Source: Hoylesella nanceiensis DSM 19126 = JCM 15639
Lineage (GTDB): Bacteria > Bacteroidota > Bacteroidia > Bacteroidales > Bacteroidaceae
DNA: 64,000 nucleotides
Reading direction: 5' to 3'
Assembly (NCBI RefSeq): GCF_000379965.1
Contig: NZ_KB904335.1
Coordinates: 1-64,000 of the forward strand
The notes under the pieces were generated by a model that was not told the DNA's origin, searched no databases, and saw only the letters and a list, made by a program, of their open reading frames with translations. Each line of letters begins with the position of its first letter. The stretch's first letter is position 1. The position numbers and the translations under genes were made by a program. Shown one piece after another: positions 52,709-64,000 of the stretch.

Positions 52709-52900
52709 ATGTTCAATAAGATAGTAAATTATTGCAAGACAAGTTATGACGAACTTGCGCATAAAACTACTTGGCCTACACGTGCCGAATTAACACATAG
52801 TGCAATGGTTGTATTATCTGCTTCCCTTATCATTGCATTGATGGTTTTTTGTATGGATAGCGTGTTTAAGTTTGTAATGGGTACTATCTATCCCAATTAA
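52709..52900 (+). CDS. secE: Preprotein translocase subunit SecE
   Basis: A 63-residue single-pass inner-membrane subunit of the SecYEG channel. The amphipathic [20 protein letters not shown] and the conserved TWPTRAEL precede one membrane helix ([19 protein letters not shown]). The start is the ATG at 52709: a longer reading through the tRNA-Trp gene is not credible. nusG starts 14 nt downstream, the usual order. Confidence 0.95.
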   Translation: MFNKIVNYCKTSYDELAHKTTWPTRAELTHSAMVVLSASLIIALMVFCMDSVFKFVMGTIYPN

Positions 52901-52914
52901 TACGTTCAAATCAA

Positions 52915-53460
52915 ATGGCTGAAATTGGAAAGAATTGGTATGTGCTTCGTGCTGTAAGTGGTAAGGAAGCTAAGGTAAAAGAATATATCGAAGCTGAGAT
53001 TAAACACAACACGTTGCTATCGTCGTATGTTTCTCAGGTTTTAATACCTCTAGAGAAGCATGCTTCTTTGCGTAATGGCAAAAGAGTAATTACAGAGAAG
53101 ATCAGTCTTCCTGGTTACGTTTTTGTTGAAGCTGTTTTGAAAGGTGACGTAGCCCACACATTGAGATTTATTCCTAATGTATTAGGGTTTTTAGGCGGTT
53201 TAGATAATCCTTCACCCGTTCCACAGGCTGAGATAAATCGAATGCTTGGTACAGCGGAAGAAACCGAAGTAGCGGATGAAATCAATATCCCTTACGAGGT
53301 GAATGAAACTGTGAAAGTTACCGATGGACCTTTTAGTGGGTTCAGTGGCGTTATTGAAGAGGTTAACTCTGAAAAACACAAGCTGAAGGTTATGGTTAAG
53401 ATATTTGGCCGTAAGACACCATTAGAACTAAGTTTTATGCAAGTCGAGAAAGAGGGATAG
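52915..53460 (+). CDS. nusG: Transcription termination/antitermination factor NusG
   Basis: NusG binds RNA polymerase and links it to ribosomes, Rho or pausing signals. The NGN domain opens [20 protein letters not shown] and includes [14 protein letters not shown] domain ([20 protein letters not shown]) ends the protein. The 181 residues are normal. It is in the secE-nusG-rplK order and is a standard part of this operon. Confidence 0.96.
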   Translation: MAEIGKNWYVLRAVSGKEAKVKEYIEAEIKHNTLLSSYVSQVLIPLEKHASLRNGKRVITEKISLPGYVFVEAVLKGDVAHTLRFIPNVLGFLGGLDNPSPVPQAEINRMLGTAEETEVADEINIPYEVNETVKVTDGPFSGFSGVIEEVNSEKHKLKVMVKIFGRKTPLELSFMQVEKEG

Positions 53461-53521
53461 AACGTTGTTACGGATGTAATATCTCTTGAATAAATTAAAT
53501 TTTAATATTAACAAAAAAGAA

Positions 53522-53962
53522 ATGGCTAAAGAAGTTGCTGGATTAATCAAATTACAGATTAAAGGTGGCGCTGCGAATCCTTCACCACCAGTAGGACCTG
53601 CTCTAGGTTCTAAGGGTATCAACATTATGGGATTCTGCAAAGAGTTCAATGCCCGCACCCAGGATAAAGCAGGTAAAGTAATTCCTGTTGTTATCACTTA
53701 CTATACTGATAAGTCATTCAGTTTTGAGCTTAAGACTCCTCCTGCAGCAGTTCAATTAAAAGAAATTGCTAAGGTAAAGAGTGGCTCTGCACAACCTAAT
53801 CGCCAAAAAGTTGCTTCGGTAACATGGGAGCAGGTGAAAGTAATTGCTGAAGATAAAATGAAAGACTTAAACTGTTTTACAGTAGAGTCTGCAATGAAAC
53901 TTATAGCAGGTACAGCAAGAAGTATGGGTATCACTGTAAACGGGGACTTCCCTGGTAAATAA
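53522..53962 (+). CDS. rplK: 50S ribosomal protein L11
   Basis: L11 forms the GTPase-associated centre of the large subunit. It begins [20 protein letters not shown] and shows the [21 protein letters not shown] signature region. I choose ATG at 53522 (146 residues); the longer reading from 53486 adds an AT-rich stretch only. rplA follows 22 nt later. Confidence 0.97.
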   Translation: MAKEVAGLIKLQIKGGAANPSPPVGPALGSKGINIMGFCKEFNARTQDKAGKVIPVVITYYTDKSFSFELKTPPAAVQLKEIAKVKSGSAQPNRQKVASVTWEQVKVIAEDKMKDLNCFTVESAMKLIAGTARSMGITVNGDFPGK

Positions 53963-53984
53963 TTTATAACTTCAATTTAAGAAA

Positions 53985-54677
53985 ATGAGTAAACTGACAA
54001 AAAATCAAAAATCAGTAGCTGATAAAGTTGAAGCAGGGAAAGTATACACTCTAAAAGAAGCATCAGAGTTAGTAAAGGAAATTACTACTACTAAGTTTGA
54101 AGCATCTTTGGATATCGACGTACGTTTAGGAGTAGATCCACGTAAGGCGAATCAAATGGTTCGTGGCGTTGTTACTCTTCCTAATGGTACTGGTAAAACA
54201 ACACGTGTATTGGTTCTCTGTACTCCAGATCAAGAATCTGCAGCTAAAGAAGCTGGAGCTGATTATGTTGGTCTTGATGAATATATCGCAAAGATCAATG
54301 GAGGCTGGACAGATGTTGATGTAATTATTACAATGCCATCATGCATGGGTAAGGTTGGTCCTTTAGGTCGTGTTTTAGGTCCTCGTGGATTGATGCCAAA
54401 CCCAAAGAGTGGTACTGTTACAATGGATGTAGCTAAGGCTGTAAAAGATGTAAAGTCTGGTAAGATTGATTTTAAAGTTGATAAGGCTGGAATTATCCAT
54501 ACTTCAATTGGTAAGGTTAATTTCACACCTGAGCAAATTTATCAGAATGCAAAAGAATTTATTGCTACTGTTATCAAACTTAAGCCTGCTGCTGCTAAAG
54601 GTACATATATCAAGAGTATCTTTATTTCAAGCACAATGAGTAAGGGTATCAAGATTGATCCTAAATCAGTTGAATAA
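53985..54677 (+). CDS. rplA: 50S ribosomal protein L1
   Basis: L1 forms the mobile L1 stalk and, in many bacteria, represses its own operon. The signature [20 protein letters not shown] is present along with [20 protein letters not shown]. The 230 residues are normal. It lies in the L11-L1-L10-L7/L12 order with short gaps. Confidence 0.97.
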   Translation: MSKLTKNQKSVADKVEAGKVYTLKEASELVKEITTTKFEASLDIDVRLGVDPRKANQMVRGVVTLPNGTGKTTRVLVLCTPDQESAAKEAGADYVGLDEYIAKINGGWTDVDVIITMPSCMGKVGPLGRVLGPRGLMPNPKSGTVTMDVAKAVKDVKSGKIDFKVDKAGIIHTSIGKVNFTPEQIYQNAKEFIATVIKLKPAAAKGTYIKSIFISSTMSKGIKIDPKSVE

Positions 54678-54695
54678 CTCTAAAAGTTTTGTACA

Positions 54696-55214
54696 ATGAA
54701 GAAAGAAGTAAAAGATACTATAATCGTTGAGTTAGGCGAGAAGCTTAAGTCTTATCCACATTTTTATCTTGTAGATGTTACAGGTTTAAATGCTGAGACA
54801 ACAAGTGAATTGCGTCGTAAGTGCTTCAAGAATGAAATTAAGATGCTTGTTATAAAGAATACTCTTTTACACAAAGCATTTGAAGCATCTGAGATTGATT
54901 TTGAACCTTTGTATGATTGTTTAACAGGTAACACTGCTGTTTTGTTCACAAATACAGCGAACAGTCCTGCAAAATTATTGAAAGAGTACATAAAGCAAGG
55001 TGTTCCTTCTCTTAAAGCTGCATACGCAGAAGAGAGCTTATATGTAGGAGCAGACAAGCTAGAAGAACTTGTTTCAATTAAGAGCAAGAATGAAGTTATT
55101 GCTGAGATCGTTGCTTTGTTGCAATCTCCTGCAAAGAACGTCATTTCAGCTTTACAATCAGGTGGCAACACAATCCATGGAGTTCTAAAAACTTTAGGAG
55201 AGCGTCCTGAATAA
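54696..55214 (+). CDS. rplJ: 50S ribosomal protein L10
   Basis: L10 is the base of the L7/L12 stalk. The 172 residues have the usual LVDVTGLNAETTSELRRKC and LLKEYIKQGVPSLKAAYAEE regions, with a C-terminal helix (SALQSGGNTIHGVLKTLGER) that binds L7/L12 dimers. It follows rplA by 18 nt and precedes rplL. An antisense 300-codon ORF across this gene and rplL is a shadow. Confidence 0.96.
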   Translation: MKKEVKDTIIVELGEKLKSYPHFYLVDVTGLNAETTSELRRKCFKNEIKMLVIKNTLLHKAFEASEIDFEPLYDCLTGNTAVLFTNTANSPAKLLKEYIKQGVPSLKAAYAEESLYVGADKLEELVSIKSKNEVIAEIVALLQSPAKNVISALQSGGNTIHGVLKTLGERPE

Positions 55215-55265
55215 GATAATAAATTAATACAATAACGAATAATTAAAAAAATAAAATAAAATAAG

Positions 55266-55643
55266 ATGGCAGATATTAAAGCTATTGCTGAAGAATTAGT
55301 AAATTTGACAGTTAAAGAAGTAAATGAGTTAGCAACTGTTCTTAAAGAAGAATACGGTATCGAACCTGCTGCAGCTGCTGTAGCTGTAGCTGCTGGTCCT
55401 GCTGCTGGTGGTGCAGCTGCTGGTGAAGAAAAAACATCTTTCGATGTAGTTCTTACTGATGCTGGTGCTGCAAAACTACAAGTTGTTAAGGCAGTTAAAG
55501 AAGCTTGTGGCTTAGGTTTGAAAGAAGCTAAAGATCTAGTTGATGGTGCTCCTGCAACAATCAAAGAAGGTCTTTCTAAAGACGAAGCTGAGAACTTGAA
55601 GAAAGCAATCGAAGAAGCTGGTGCTAAAGTAGAATTAAAGTAA
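55266..55643 (+). CDS. rplL: 50S ribosomal protein L7/L12
   Basis: L7/L12 recruits translation factors to the ribosome. It has an N-terminal dimerisation helix, an Ala/Gly-rich hinge (residues about 35-55) and the C-terminal domain with [20 protein letters not shown]. The 125 residues are normal. The hinge is rich in Ala, as in other Bacteroidota. Confidence 0.97.
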   Translation: MADIKAIAEELVNLTVKEVNELATVLKEEYGIEPAAAAVAVAAGPAAGGAAAGEEKTSFDVVLTDAGAAKLQVVKAVKEACGLGLKEAKDLVDGAPATIKEGLSKDEAENLKKAIEEAGAKVELK

Positions 55644-55699
55644 TTTAATTCCCATCTAATTTGCAAAGACTTTGATGTCTTTTGCTAGATAAAACAATT

Positions 55700-55740
55700 A
55701 TGGTTAGAATTTACTAAGTAGGTGAATTCTAACCATTTTG
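55700..55740 (+). terminator. Perfect hairpin between rplL and rpoB
   Basis: ATGGTTAGAATT (55700-55711) pairs perfectly over 12 bp with AATTCTAACCAT (55725-55736), with a 13-nt loop and then TTTTG. Its position matches the partial attenuator or RNase site known between these genes in other bacteria, which lowers rpoB relative to rplL. Confidence 0.65.
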
Positions 55741-55785
55741 TGTCTTTAATGAAATTATTTTGTAGATAAATACATACAAATATTG

Positions 55786-58700
55786 ATGGCTTCAAAAATT
55801 GTTGATAATAGAATAAACTTTGCAAGCGTGCATAATCCGATGCCATATCCGGATTTTCTCGACGTGCAATTAAAGTCCTTTAGAGACTTCCTACAGTTAG
55901 ATACTCCACCAGAGGAGCGTAAGAACGACGGTTTATATAAGGTGTTTGCAGAAAACTTCCCTATAACCGACACACGTAATAATTTCGTTCTTGAGTTTTT
56001 AGATTATTATATCGATCCTCCTCGTTATTCAATTGACGAGTGTCTAGAGCGTGGACTAACTTATAGTGTTCCTTTAAAGGCAAAGATGAAATTATATTGT
56101 ACCGACCCAGATCATGAAGATTTCGGTACATTTATCCAAGACGTTTTCTTGGGTACCATTCCTTATATGACTCATAATGGAACTTTTGTGATTAATGGAG
56201 CTGAGCGTGTTGTTGTTGCTCAGTTGCATCGTTCACCAGGTGTCTTCTTCGGACAAGGTGTTCATGCAAATGGAACAATGCTTTATTCTGCTCGTATCAT
56301 TCCATTTAAAGGTTCTTGGATTGAGTTTGCGACCGATATTAACAATGTAATGTACGCTTATATCGATCGTAAGAAGAAATTACCTGTTACAACTCTTTTG
56401 AGAGCTATCGGTTACGAAACTGATAATGATATTCTTCAAATCTTTGATTTAGCCGAAGAAGTTAAGGTTAATAAGAAAGTTTTGAAGGCATCTATTGGTA
56501 GAAAGTTAGCTGCTCGTGTATTGAAGACTTGGAATGAGGACTTTGTTGACGAAGATACAGGCGAAGTAGTTTCTATCGAGCGTAATGAGATGATCATGGA
56601 TCGTGAGACAGAGATTACAGAAGAGAATATGGAAGACATCCTAGATAGTGGCTGTTCAACCATATTGTTGCACAAAGACTCTGAAATGGCCAATAAGTAT
56701 TCTTTGATTTTTAACACACTTGCTAAAGACCCAAGTAATACAGAGAAAGAAGCCGTTAACTATATCTATCGTCAATTGCGTAATGCAGATCCTGCAGACG
56801 ATACAAGTGCACGTGAAGTATTCCAAAACCTATTCTTCTCAGACAAGCGTTACGACTTAGGAGAAGTAGGACGTTACCGTATCAATCGTAAGTTAGGACT
56901 TGAGATTGACATGGATACACGTGTTCTTACCAAAGATGACATCATCGCAATTATACGATACTTGATTCAGCTTATCAATTCGAATGCAACAGTCGATGAT
57001 ATCGACCACCTTTCAAACAGAAGAGTGCGCAATGTAGGCGAACAATTAGCTAATCAATTCTCTATAGGATTGGCTCGTATGAGCAGAACAATCCGTGAAC
57101 GTATGAACGTACGTGACAATGAAGTGTTTACACCAACAGATCTTATCAATGCTAAGACCATCTCAAGTGTAATCAACTCATTCTTCGGAACCAACCCATT
57201 GTCTCAGTTCATGGACCAAACCAACCCACTTGCCGAAGTAACTCACAAACGTCGTTTGTCAGCTTTAGGTCCTGGTGGTTTGTCTCGTGAGCGTGCAGGC
57301 TTCGAGGTTCGTGACGTTCACTACACACACTATGGTCGTTTGTGTCCAATTGAGAGTCCTGAAGGTCCAAACATTGGTCTTATCTCATCTCTCTGCGTAT
57401 ATGCAAATATCAACGATCTAGGATTTATTGTAACTCCTTATCGTACAGTTAAGGATTCAAAAGTAGAGATGGACAACAAGAATGTTGTTTATCTTACAGC
57501 TGAAGAAGAAGAAAATAAGATTATTGGTCAGGGAAATGCTCCACTAACAGTAGATGGTTCATTTATCCGTTCAACCGTAAAATGTCGTCAAGATGCCGAC
57601 TATCCAGTTGTAGCACCAGAGCATGTTGATCTTGTAGACGTATCACCTCAACAGATTGCGTCTGTTTCTGCCAGCTTGATTCCATTCTTAGAACACGATG
57701 ACGGTCACCGTGCTTTGATGGGATGTAACATGATGCGCCAGGCAGTTCCACTTCTTCATAACGATGCTCCTATCGTAGGAACAGGTTTAGAGAAGAAAGT
57801 TTGTGAAGATTCACGAACCATGATTACAGCAGAGGGCAATGGTGTTATCGACTATGTAGACGCAACAACCATCCGTATTCTTTACGATCGTACAGAAGAC
57901 GAAGATTTCGTAAGCTTCGAACCTGCGTTGAAAGAATATAGAATTCCTAAGTTCCGTCGTACCAATCAGAATATGACCATCGACTTACGTCCTATCTGTA
58001 CAAAGGGACAAAGAGTGAAACAAGGTGATATTCTAACAGAAGGATACGCTACAGAAAATGGAGAATTGGCTCTAGGACGTAACCTTCTCGTTGCATATAT
58101 GCCTTGGAAGGGTTACAACTATGAGGACGCTATCGTACTAAGTGAGCGTATTGTTCGTGACGATATTCTTACATCTGTTCACGTAGATGAGTATTCATTA
58201 GACGTGAGAGAAACAAAACGTGGTGTTGAAGAGTTCACAAGCGATATTCCAAACGTAAGTGAAGAAGCAACAAAAGACCTCGACGATAATGGTATTGTTC
58301 GTGTAGGTGCTCGCATTGAACCAGGCGATATCCTTATTGGAAAGATCTCTCCAAAGGGAGAAAGCGATCCTTCACCAGAAGAAAAGCTTCTTCGTGCTAT
58401 CTTCGGAGATAAAGCAGGTGATGTTAAAGACTCTTCTTTGAAAGCTAACCCATCACTAAGTGGTGTTGTTATCGATAAGAAACTATTCTCAAGAGCAATT
58501 AAGACTCGTGAGACAAAGAAACAAGATAAAGTTCTTTTAGCTAGTCTTGAAGAAGAATACGAAGCAAAGAATAACGACTTAAAAGATATTCTTGTAGACA
58601 AACTTCTTATTCTTACAGAAGATAAAGTATCTGAAGGAGTTAAAGATTACACAGGAGCTGAAATCGTAACTAAGGGTAGCAAGTTCACAACAACTATTCT

Positions 58701-59598
58701 TAAGAACCTTGAGTACGATGGTATTCAAGCAGGAGGTTGGACAAGTGACGAGCACACAAATGGTCTTATCAAGCAATTGATAATGAACTATATCCACAAA
58801 TACAAACTCTTAGATGCAGAATTAAAACGTCGCAAGTTTGCTATTTCTATTGGAGATGAACTTCCATCAGGAATCCTTCAAATGGCAAAAGTTTACATTG
58901 CTAAGAAGCGTAAGATTGGTGTAGGTGATAAACTTGCAGGTCGTCACGGTAATAAGGGTATTGTATCTAAGGTTGTTAGAATGGAAGATATGCCATTCCT
59001 AGAGGACGGTCGTCCTGTAGACTTGGTGCTTAACCCACTTGGTGTGCCTTCTCGTATGAACCTTGGACAGATCTTTGAAGCGATTTTAGGTGCTGCAGGT
59101 AAGAAGTTAGGCGTTAAGTTTGCAACTCCAATCTTCGACGGTGCTAAGCTTGAAGACCTATCAGAGTGGACAGAAAAGGCTGGATTGCCTCACCTATGTT
59201 CAACACATCTTTACGATGGAGAAACAGGAGAACAATTCGACCAGCCTGCAACAGTAGGTGTAACTTACTTCTTGAAACTCGGACACATGGTGGAAGACAA
59301 GATGCACGCACGTAGCATTGGTCCATACTCTCTCATCACACAACAGCCACTTGGTGGTAAAGCACAATTCGGTGGACAACGTTTTGGAGAGATGGAAGTT
59401 TGGGCTCTTGAAGCATTTGGTGCAAGTCACGTGTTACAAGAGATTCTAACTGTTAAGTCAGACGATACCGTTGGACGTAGTAAAGCTTATGAAGCAATTG
59501 TTAAAGGTGATCCAATGCCAACACCAGGTATCCCAGAATCACTCAATGTGTTATTGCACGAGCTTCGAGGCTTAGGCTTAAGTATCAAGTTGGATTAA
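55786..59598 (+). CDS. rpoB: DNA-directed RNA polymerase subunit beta
   Basis: The beta subunit forms one pincer of RNA polymerase. Rifampicin-region and active-site landmarks are present: [20 protein letters not shown], the [20 protein letters not shown] stretch and the C-terminal [20 protein letters not shown]. The protein is complete at 1,270 residues from the ATG at 55786. I do not use the TTG one codon upstream. In the rif region I see the wild-type-like residues D, H and S at the usual points and no obvious resistance change. rpoC follows 37 nt later. Confidence 0.98.
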   Translation: MASKIVDNRINFASVHNPMPYPDFLDVQLKSFRDFLQLDTPPEERKNDGLYKVFAENFPITDTRNNFVLEFLDYYIDPPRYSIDECLERGLTYSVPLKAKMKLYCTDPDHEDFGTFIQDVFLGTIPYMTHNGTFVINGAERVVVAQLHRSPGVFFGQGVHANGTMLYSARIIPFKGSWIEFATDINNVMYAYIDRKKKLPVTTLLRAIGYETDNDILQIFDLAEEVKVNKKVLKASIGRKLAARVLKTWNEDFVDEDTGEVVSIERNEMIMDRETEITEENMEDILDSGCSTILLHKDSEMANKYSLIFNTLAKDPSNTEKEAVNYIYRQLRNADPADDTSAREVFQNLFFSDKRYDLGEVGRYRINRKLGLEIDMDTRVLTKDDIIAIIRYLIQLINSNATVDDIDHLSNRRVRNVGEQLANQFSIGLARMSRTIRERMNVRDNEVFTPTDLINAKTISSVINSFFGTNPLSQFMDQTNPLAEVTHKRRLSALGPGGLSRERAGFEVRDVHYTHYGRLCPIESPEGPNIGLISSLCVYANINDLGFIVTPYRTVKDSKVEMDNKNVVYLTAEEEENKIIGQGNAPLTVDGSFIRSTVKCRQDADYPVVAPEHVDLVDVSPQQIASVSASLIPFLEHDDGHRALMGCNMMRQAVPLLHNDAPIVGTGLEKKVCEDSRTMITAEGNGVIDYVDATTIRILYDRTEDEDFVSFEPALKEYRIPKFRRTNQNMTIDLRPICTKGQRVKQGDILTEGYATENGELALGRNLLVAYMPWKGYNYEDAIVLSERIVRDDILTSVHVDEYSLDVRETKRGVEEFTSDIPNVSEEATKDLDDNGIVRVGARIEPGDILIGKISPKGESDPSPEEKLLRAIFGDKAGDVKDSSLKANPSLSGVVIDKKLFSRAIKTRETKKQDKVLLASLEEEYEAKNNDLKDILVDKLLILTEDKVSEGVKDYTGAEIVTKGSKFTTTILKNLEYDGIQAGGWTSDEHTNGLIKQLIMNYIHKYKLLDAELKRRKFAISIGDELPSGILQMAKVYIAKKRKIGVGDKLAGRHGNKGIVSKVVRMEDMPFLEDGRPVDLVLNPLGVPSRMNLGQIFEAILGAAGKKLGVKFATPIFDGAKLEDLSEWTEKAGLPHLCSTHLYDGETGEQFDQPATVGVTYFLKLGHMVEDKMHARSIGPYSLITQQPLGGKAQFGGQRFGEMEVWALEAFGASHVLQEILTVKSDDTVGRSKAYEAIVKGDPMPTPGIPESLNVLLHELRGLGLSIKLD

Positions 59599-59635
59599 TT
59601 CTTATTCATTATAAGAACCCTAATTATAAGTAAAC

Positions 59636-62600
59636 ATGGCTTTTAAGAAAGATACAAAAATAAAAAATAATTTCACGAAGATTACCATTAGTCTTGCTTC
59701 TCCTGAAGAGATTTTGGAAAATTCGTTTGGTGAGGTTACAAAGCCTGAGACCATTAACTATCGTACATATAAACCAGAACGTGACGGTTTATTCTGCGAA
59801 CGCATCTTCGGTCCTACAAAAGATTACGAGTGTGCTTGCGGTAAATATAAACGTATTCGTTACAAAGGTATCGTGTGCGACCGATGCGGTGTCGAGGTAA
59901 CAGAAAAGAAAGTGCGTCGTGAACGTTCAGGACACATCGACCTAGTTGTGCCTGTTGCTCACATTTGGTATTTCCGTTCGTTACCTAACAAGATGGGTTA
60001 TTTGTTGGGAATGCCAACAAAGAAGCTCGATGCTGTAATTTATTACGAGCGTTATGTTGTTATTCAACCAGGTGTATTTGCTGGTAGAACAAATAGCGAA
60101 GGAGAGGAAGTGAACGGTTCACACAAGATGGACTTGTTGACCGAAGATGAATATTTGAACATCATCGATACACAGATCGATCCTAATAACGCTCTACTCG
60201 ACGATAAAGACCCAAACAAGTTTATTGCAAAGATGGGTGCAGAAGCAATCTATGATCTTCTTGCTCGTCTTGATCTCGATTCACTTTCTTATGAATTACG
60301 TGATCGTGCAAACAACGACTCAAGTCAACAACGTAAGGCAGATGCGCTAAAACGTCTTCAAGTAGTTGAAGCATTCCGTGGAAGTGCAAACATCAACCGC
60401 CCAGAGTGGATGATTCTAAAGATCATTCCAATCATTCCACCAGAGCTTCGTCCATTGGTTCCACTAGATGGTGGACGCTTTGCGACATCAGACTTGAACG
60501 ACCTTTATCGCCGTGTTATCATACGTAACAATCGTTTGAAGAGACTTATCGAGATCAAAGCTCCTGAAGTTATTCTTCGTAATGAAAAGCGTATGTTGCA
60601 AGAAGCTGTTGATAGCTTGTTCGATAACTCACGCAAGAGCTCAGCAGTTCGTAGCGAAAGCAACCGCCCATTGAAGTCTTTATCAGACTCACTAAAAGGA
60701 AAACAAGGACGTTTCCGTCAAAACCTTTTGGGTAAGCGTGTTGACTATTCTGCACGTTCTGTAATTGTTGTCGGTCCAGAACTACAAATGGGAGAGTGCG
60801 GTTTGCCAAAACTTATGGCTGCCGAGCTATACAAACCATTTATTATTCGTAAGTTGATCGAGCGTGGAATCGTTAAGACCGTTAAGAGTGCGAAGAAGAT
60901 TGTAGACCGCAGAGAGCCAGTTATCTGGGATATTCTCGAGAACGTTATGAAGGGACACCCTGTTCTTCTTAACCGTGCTCCTACACTTCACCGTCTTGGT
61001 ATACAAGCATTCCAGCCAAAACTTATCGAAGGTAAAGCTATTCAGTTGCACCCATTGGCATGTACAGCGTTCAATGCTGACTTCGATGGAGACCAAATGG
61101 CGGTTCACCTTCCATTGAGTAATGAAGCAATTCTTGAAACACAAGTGTTGATGCTTCAAAGCCATAACATTCTAAACCCAGCCAACGGAGCACCTATCAC
61201 CGTTCCTTCTCAGGACATGGTACTTGGTCTTTACTATATCACAAAGATCCGTCCAGGTGCTAAGGGACAAGGTTTAACATTCTATGGACCTGAAGAAGCA
61301 ATCATCGCTCACAACGAAGGTAAGTGCGACTTGCACGCTCCTATCAAGGTAATTGTAAACGACTTAGTTGATGGTCGCTTACAAAAACGCATGGTAGAGA
61401 CTTCTGTTGGACGTGTAATTGTTAACGGAATTATTCCTGAAGAAGTAGGTTATTTCAACGATATTATTTCTAAGAAGACTCTACGTGATATCATCTCTGA
61501 TGTTATCAAGGCAGTAGGTATGGCACGTGCAAGCGAGTTCCTTGATGGAATTAAGAACTTAGGTTATCGCATGGCTTATGTTGCTGGACTTTCATTTAAC
61601 CTTGATGATATCATCATTCCTGTAGAAAAAGAAGGTATTGTTGAGAAAGGTCACGAAGAAGTACGTCAAATTACCGAGAACTATAACATGGGTTTCATCA
61701 CCGATACCGAACGTTATAATCAGGTAATTGATACTTGGACTCACGTAAACAACCAACTTGCAAGCATCTTGATGAAAGAGATGACCGAAGCAGACCAAGG
61801 CTTTAACGCTGTTTATATGATGCTTGACTCTGGAGCCCGTGGTTCTAAAGATCAGATTAAGCAGCTTTCTGGTATGCGTGGTTTGATGGCTAAGCCTCAA
61901 AAGGCAGGTGCAGAAGGACAACAAATTATCGAGAACCCAATTCTTTCTAACTTCAAGGAAGGTATGAGTGTGCTTGAGTACTTTATCTCATCTCACGGTG
62001 CTCGTAAAGGTTTGGCGGATACTGCGATGAAGACTGCCGATGCTGGTTACTTAACAAGACGTTTGGTTGACGTTTCACATGACGTGATTATCAACGAAGA
62101 AGACTGTGGAACACTACGTGGATTGGTATGTACCGCACTAAAGAATGGCGACGAAGTTATCTCTACTCTTTATGAAAGAATTCTCGGACGTGTGTCTGTT
62201 CACGATATCATTCACCCAACAACAGGTGCTCTCATCGTTGCTGCTGGTGACGAAATCACTGAAGATAAAGCTCAAATCATTGAAGCATCTCCAATCGAAA
62301 GCGTTGAAATACGTTCAGTACTAACTTGCGAAAGCAAGCACGGAGTATGTATGAAGTGTTACGGACGTAACCTTGCTACAAGCCGAATGGTACAAAAGGG
62401 AGAAGCAGTTGGTGTCATTGCAGCGCAAGCTATTGGTGAGCCAGGTACACAGTTGACACTTCGTACCTTCCACGCCGGTGGTGTTGCTGGTAACGCAGCC
62501 GCTAATGCTTCAATCGTTGCGAAGAATGATTCACGCCTCGAGTTCGACGAACTACGTACCGTTCCTTATGTAGAAACAGATGGAGACAAAGAAGTAAACT

Positions 62601-63973
62601 GCCAAATGGTAGTGAGCCGTCTTGCTGAAGTACGTTTCGTTGACGTCAATACAAATATTGTTCTTTCTACAATGAACGTGCCTTATGGTTCTTCACTCTA
62701 CTTTAAACATGGTGATAAAGTGAGCAAGGGCGATCTTGTTGCTAAGTGGGACCCATTCAACGCCGTAATCGTTTCAGAATACGCAGGTAAGGTTCGCTTC
62801 AACGATGTTGTAGAAGGTAAGACCTATCACGCTGAAACCGACGAAACAACAGGTTTGACAGAGAAGATTATTACCGATTCGAAAGATAAGACAATGATCC
62901 CAACCTGTGATATCCTTGATGCTAAGGGACACGTAATAGGAACCTATAACTTCCCAGTAGGTGGACACGTTGTTATCGAAGATGGCGCAATGATTAAGAC
63001 AGGTCAACGTCTTGTGAAGATCCCACGTGCTCTTGGTGGAGCTGGTGACATCACTGGTGGTCTTCCACGTGTAACCGAGTTGTTCGAAGCTCGTAACCCA
63101 TCTAACCCCGCAGTTGTATCTGAAATCGATGGAGAGGTAACCATGGGTAAGGTAAAACGTGGTAATCGTGAAATCATTGTAACATCTAAAACAGGCGAAC
63201 AGCGCAAGTACTTGGTAAGCTTGTCTAAGCAAATCTTGGTTCAAGAACACGATGCTGTACGTGCAGGAACACCACTTTCAGACGGTGTTATCACTCCTGG
63301 TGACATCCTTGCTATTAAGGGTCCTACTGCCGTTCAAGAATATATCGTAAATGAAGTACAAGACGTTTACCGCCTACAAGGTGTGAAGATTAACGATAAG
63401 CACTTCGAAATCATCGTTCGTCAGATGATGCGTAAAGTTCAAATCAACGATCCAGGTGACACTACATTCCTTGAACAAGAAATGGTAGATAAACTTGATT
63501 TCGCTGCAGAAAACGATCGTATCTGGGGTAAGAAGGTTGTTGTTGACGCTGGAGACTCAGAAACTCTACGTCCAGGACAAATCATCTCTGTTCGTCGTTT
63601 ACGTGATGAGAACTCTAATCTCAAACGTCGTGACCTTCGTTTGGTTCAAGTTCGTGATGCAGTTGCTGCAACATCAACTCAGATCCTACAAGGTATCACC
63701 CGTGCTGCATTGCAAACTAAGAGCTTCATGAGCTCTGCTTCGTTCCAAGAAACAACTAAGGTACTTAATGAAGCTGCAATTCGTGGTAAGGTAGACTACC
63801 TAGAAGGTATGAAAGAAAACGTAATTTGCGGTCACTTAATACCTGCAGGTACAGGTCTTCGCAAGTGGGATAAGATCATCGTTGGTTCGAAAGAAGTGTA
63901 CGATAGAATGCAAGCTAATAAGAAAAACGTGCTCGATTTCGCTGAAAAAGAAGTAGCAGAAAACGAACAATAA
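59636..63973 (+). CDS. rpoC: DNA-directed RNA polymerase subunit beta'
   Basis: The catalytic beta' subunit holds the active-site magnesium with NADFDGDQ (residues 480-487). The N-terminal zinc-binding cysteines are C66, C68, C81 and C84. The second zinc site is seen further on (CGTLRGLVC, then [16 protein letters not shown]). The 1,445 residues are complete and the stop falls 27 nt before the window's end. The start ATG follows rpoB by 37 nt. Confidence 0.98.
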   Translation: MAFKKDTKIKNNFTKITISLASPEEILENSFGEVTKPETINYRTYKPERDGLFCERIFGPTKDYECACGKYKRIRYKGIVCDRCGVEVTEKKVRRERSGHIDLVVPVAHIWYFRSLPNKMGYLLGMPTKKLDAVIYYERYVVIQPGVFAGRTNSEGEEVNGSHKMDLLTEDEYLNIIDTQIDPNNALLDDKDPNKFIAKMGAEAIYDLLARLDLDSLSYELRDRANNDSSQQRKADALKRLQVVEAFRGSANINRPEWMILKIIPIIPPELRPLVPLDGGRFATSDLNDLYRRVIIRNNRLKRLIEIKAPEVILRNEKRMLQEAVDSLFDNSRKSSAVRSESNRPLKSLSDSLKGKQGRFRQNLLGKRVDYSARSVIVVGPELQMGECGLPKLMAAELYKPFIIRKLIERGIVKTVKSAKKIVDRREPVIWDILENVMKGHPVLLNRAPTLHRLGIQAFQPKLIEGKAIQLHPLACTAFNADFDGDQMAVHLPLSNEAILETQVLMLQSHNILNPANGAPITVPSQDMVLGLYYITKIRPGAKGQGLTFYGPEEAIIAHNEGKCDLHAPIKVIVNDLVDGRLQKRMVETSVGRVIVNGIIPEEVGYFNDIISKKTLRDIISDVIKAVGMARASEFLDGIKNLGYRMAYVAGLSFNLDDIIIPVEKEGIVEKGHEEVRQITENYNMGFITDTERYNQVIDTWTHVNNQLASILMKEMTEADQGFNAVYMMLDSGARGSKDQIKQLSGMRGLMAKPQKAGAEGQQIIENPILSNFKEGMSVLEYFISSHGARKGLADTAMKTADAGYLTRRLVDVSHDVIINEEDCGTLRGLVCTALKNGDEVISTLYERILGRVSVHDIIHPTTGALIVAAGDEITEDKAQIIEASPIESVEIRSVLTCESKHGVCMKCYGRNLATSRMVQKGEAVGVIAAQAIGEPGTQLTLRTFHAGGVAGNAAANASIVAKNDSRLEFDELRTVPYVETDGDKEVNCQMVVSRLAEVRFVDVNTNIVLSTMNVPYGSSLYFKHGDKVSKGDLVAKWDPFNAVIVSEYAGKVRFNDVVEGKTYHAETDETTGLTEKIITDSKDKTMIPTCDILDAKGHVIGTYNFPVGGHVVIEDGAMIKTGQRLVKIPRALGGAGDITGGLPRVTELFEARNPSNPAVVSEIDGEVTMGKVKRGNREIIVTSKTGEQRKYLVSLSKQILVQEHDAVRAGTPLSDGVITPGDILAIKGPTAVQEYIVNEVQDVYRLQGVKINDKHFEIIVRQMMRKVQINDPGDTTFLEQEMVDKLDFAAENDRIWGKKVVVDAGDSETLRPGQIISVRRLRDENSNLKRRDLRLVQVRDAVAATSTQILQGITRAALQTKSFMSSASFQETTKVLNEAAIRGKVDYLEGMKENVICGHLIPAGTGLRKWDKIIVGSKEVYDRMQANKKNVLDFAEKEVAENEQ

Positions 63974-64000
63974 CGTTCTTCTATCATTCATAAGAAGAGG

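Noticed and set aside
54764-55666. A 300-codon antisense ORF over rplJ and rplL
   Set aside because: It is the reverse frame of two certain ribosomal protein genes with strong codon bias, a known cause of long spurious ORFs.

Overview
The window is chromosomal DNA from a member of the Bacteroidota, most probably the Prevotellaceae (Prevotella in the broad sense). The evidence is SusC/SusD-type outer-membrane pairs, a complete gldKLMN/porP type IX secretion locus, a cargo protein with a Prevotella-like C-terminal sorting signal, promoters of the TTTG-N19/20-TAnnTTTG class, weak Shine-Dalgarno sequences, and the tRNA-tuf-tRNA(Trp)-secE-nusG-rplKAJL-rpoBC order. The base composition is AT-rich and even. 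I see no prophage, insertion sequence, cas gene or integrated element.

Layout. 1-11 kb: the start of a SusC-like receptor leaving the left edge, a DsbD-like thiol reductase, an L-cysteine desulfidase and a complete SusC/SusD pair. 11-19.5 kb: dgt, a small DUF2795 gene, a 7TM-HD phosphohydrolase, gltX, waaA and an orphan protein with possible Cys/His catalytic residues. 19.5-30.7 kb: tRNA-Pro and tRNA-Phe, radC, a family 2 glycosyltransferase, efp, rpmH, a lipoprotein protease, lpxH, a SufT-like gene, a ComEA-like gene, a CYTH triphosphatase coupled to a 45-residue membrane protein, prfB and an acyl-CoA synthetase. 31-43 kb: a secreted T9SS cargo candidate, mutY, a methyltransferase-like remnant, porP-gldKLMN and two outer-membrane beta-barrels. 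43-50.8 kb: priA, a Pro-aminopeptidase, mdh, rpsU, a Xer recombinase and hpf. 50.8-64 kb: a four-tRNA cluster, tuf, tRNA-Trp, secE, nusG, rplK, rplA, rplJ, rplL, rpoB and rpoC.

How the genes fit together. Most are housekeeping: translation, transcription, DNA repair and restart, and lipid A/Kdo assembly. A strong cell-envelope theme covers nutrient import (SusCD), protein export (T9SS) and periplasmic thiol chemistry. The GldKLMN/PorP machine and the probable cargo gene at 31.2 kb can be linked.

The main unexplained signal is a family of short repeat arrays in the spaces between genes. Each has four copies of a near-palindrome (consensus AAAAGCAWTGCTTTT, usually flanked by Y and R) at an exact 22-bp period, with a variable 5-bp core between copies. 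I count ten clear arrays plus two decayed ones in the first 49 kb. In every case where a terminator or promoter can be seen, the clear arrays lie outside the predicted transcript. This looks like a DNA-level element, such as a cooperative protein-binding, nucleoid or boundary site, rather than CRISPR or a coding repeat. I know of no named family that matches it.
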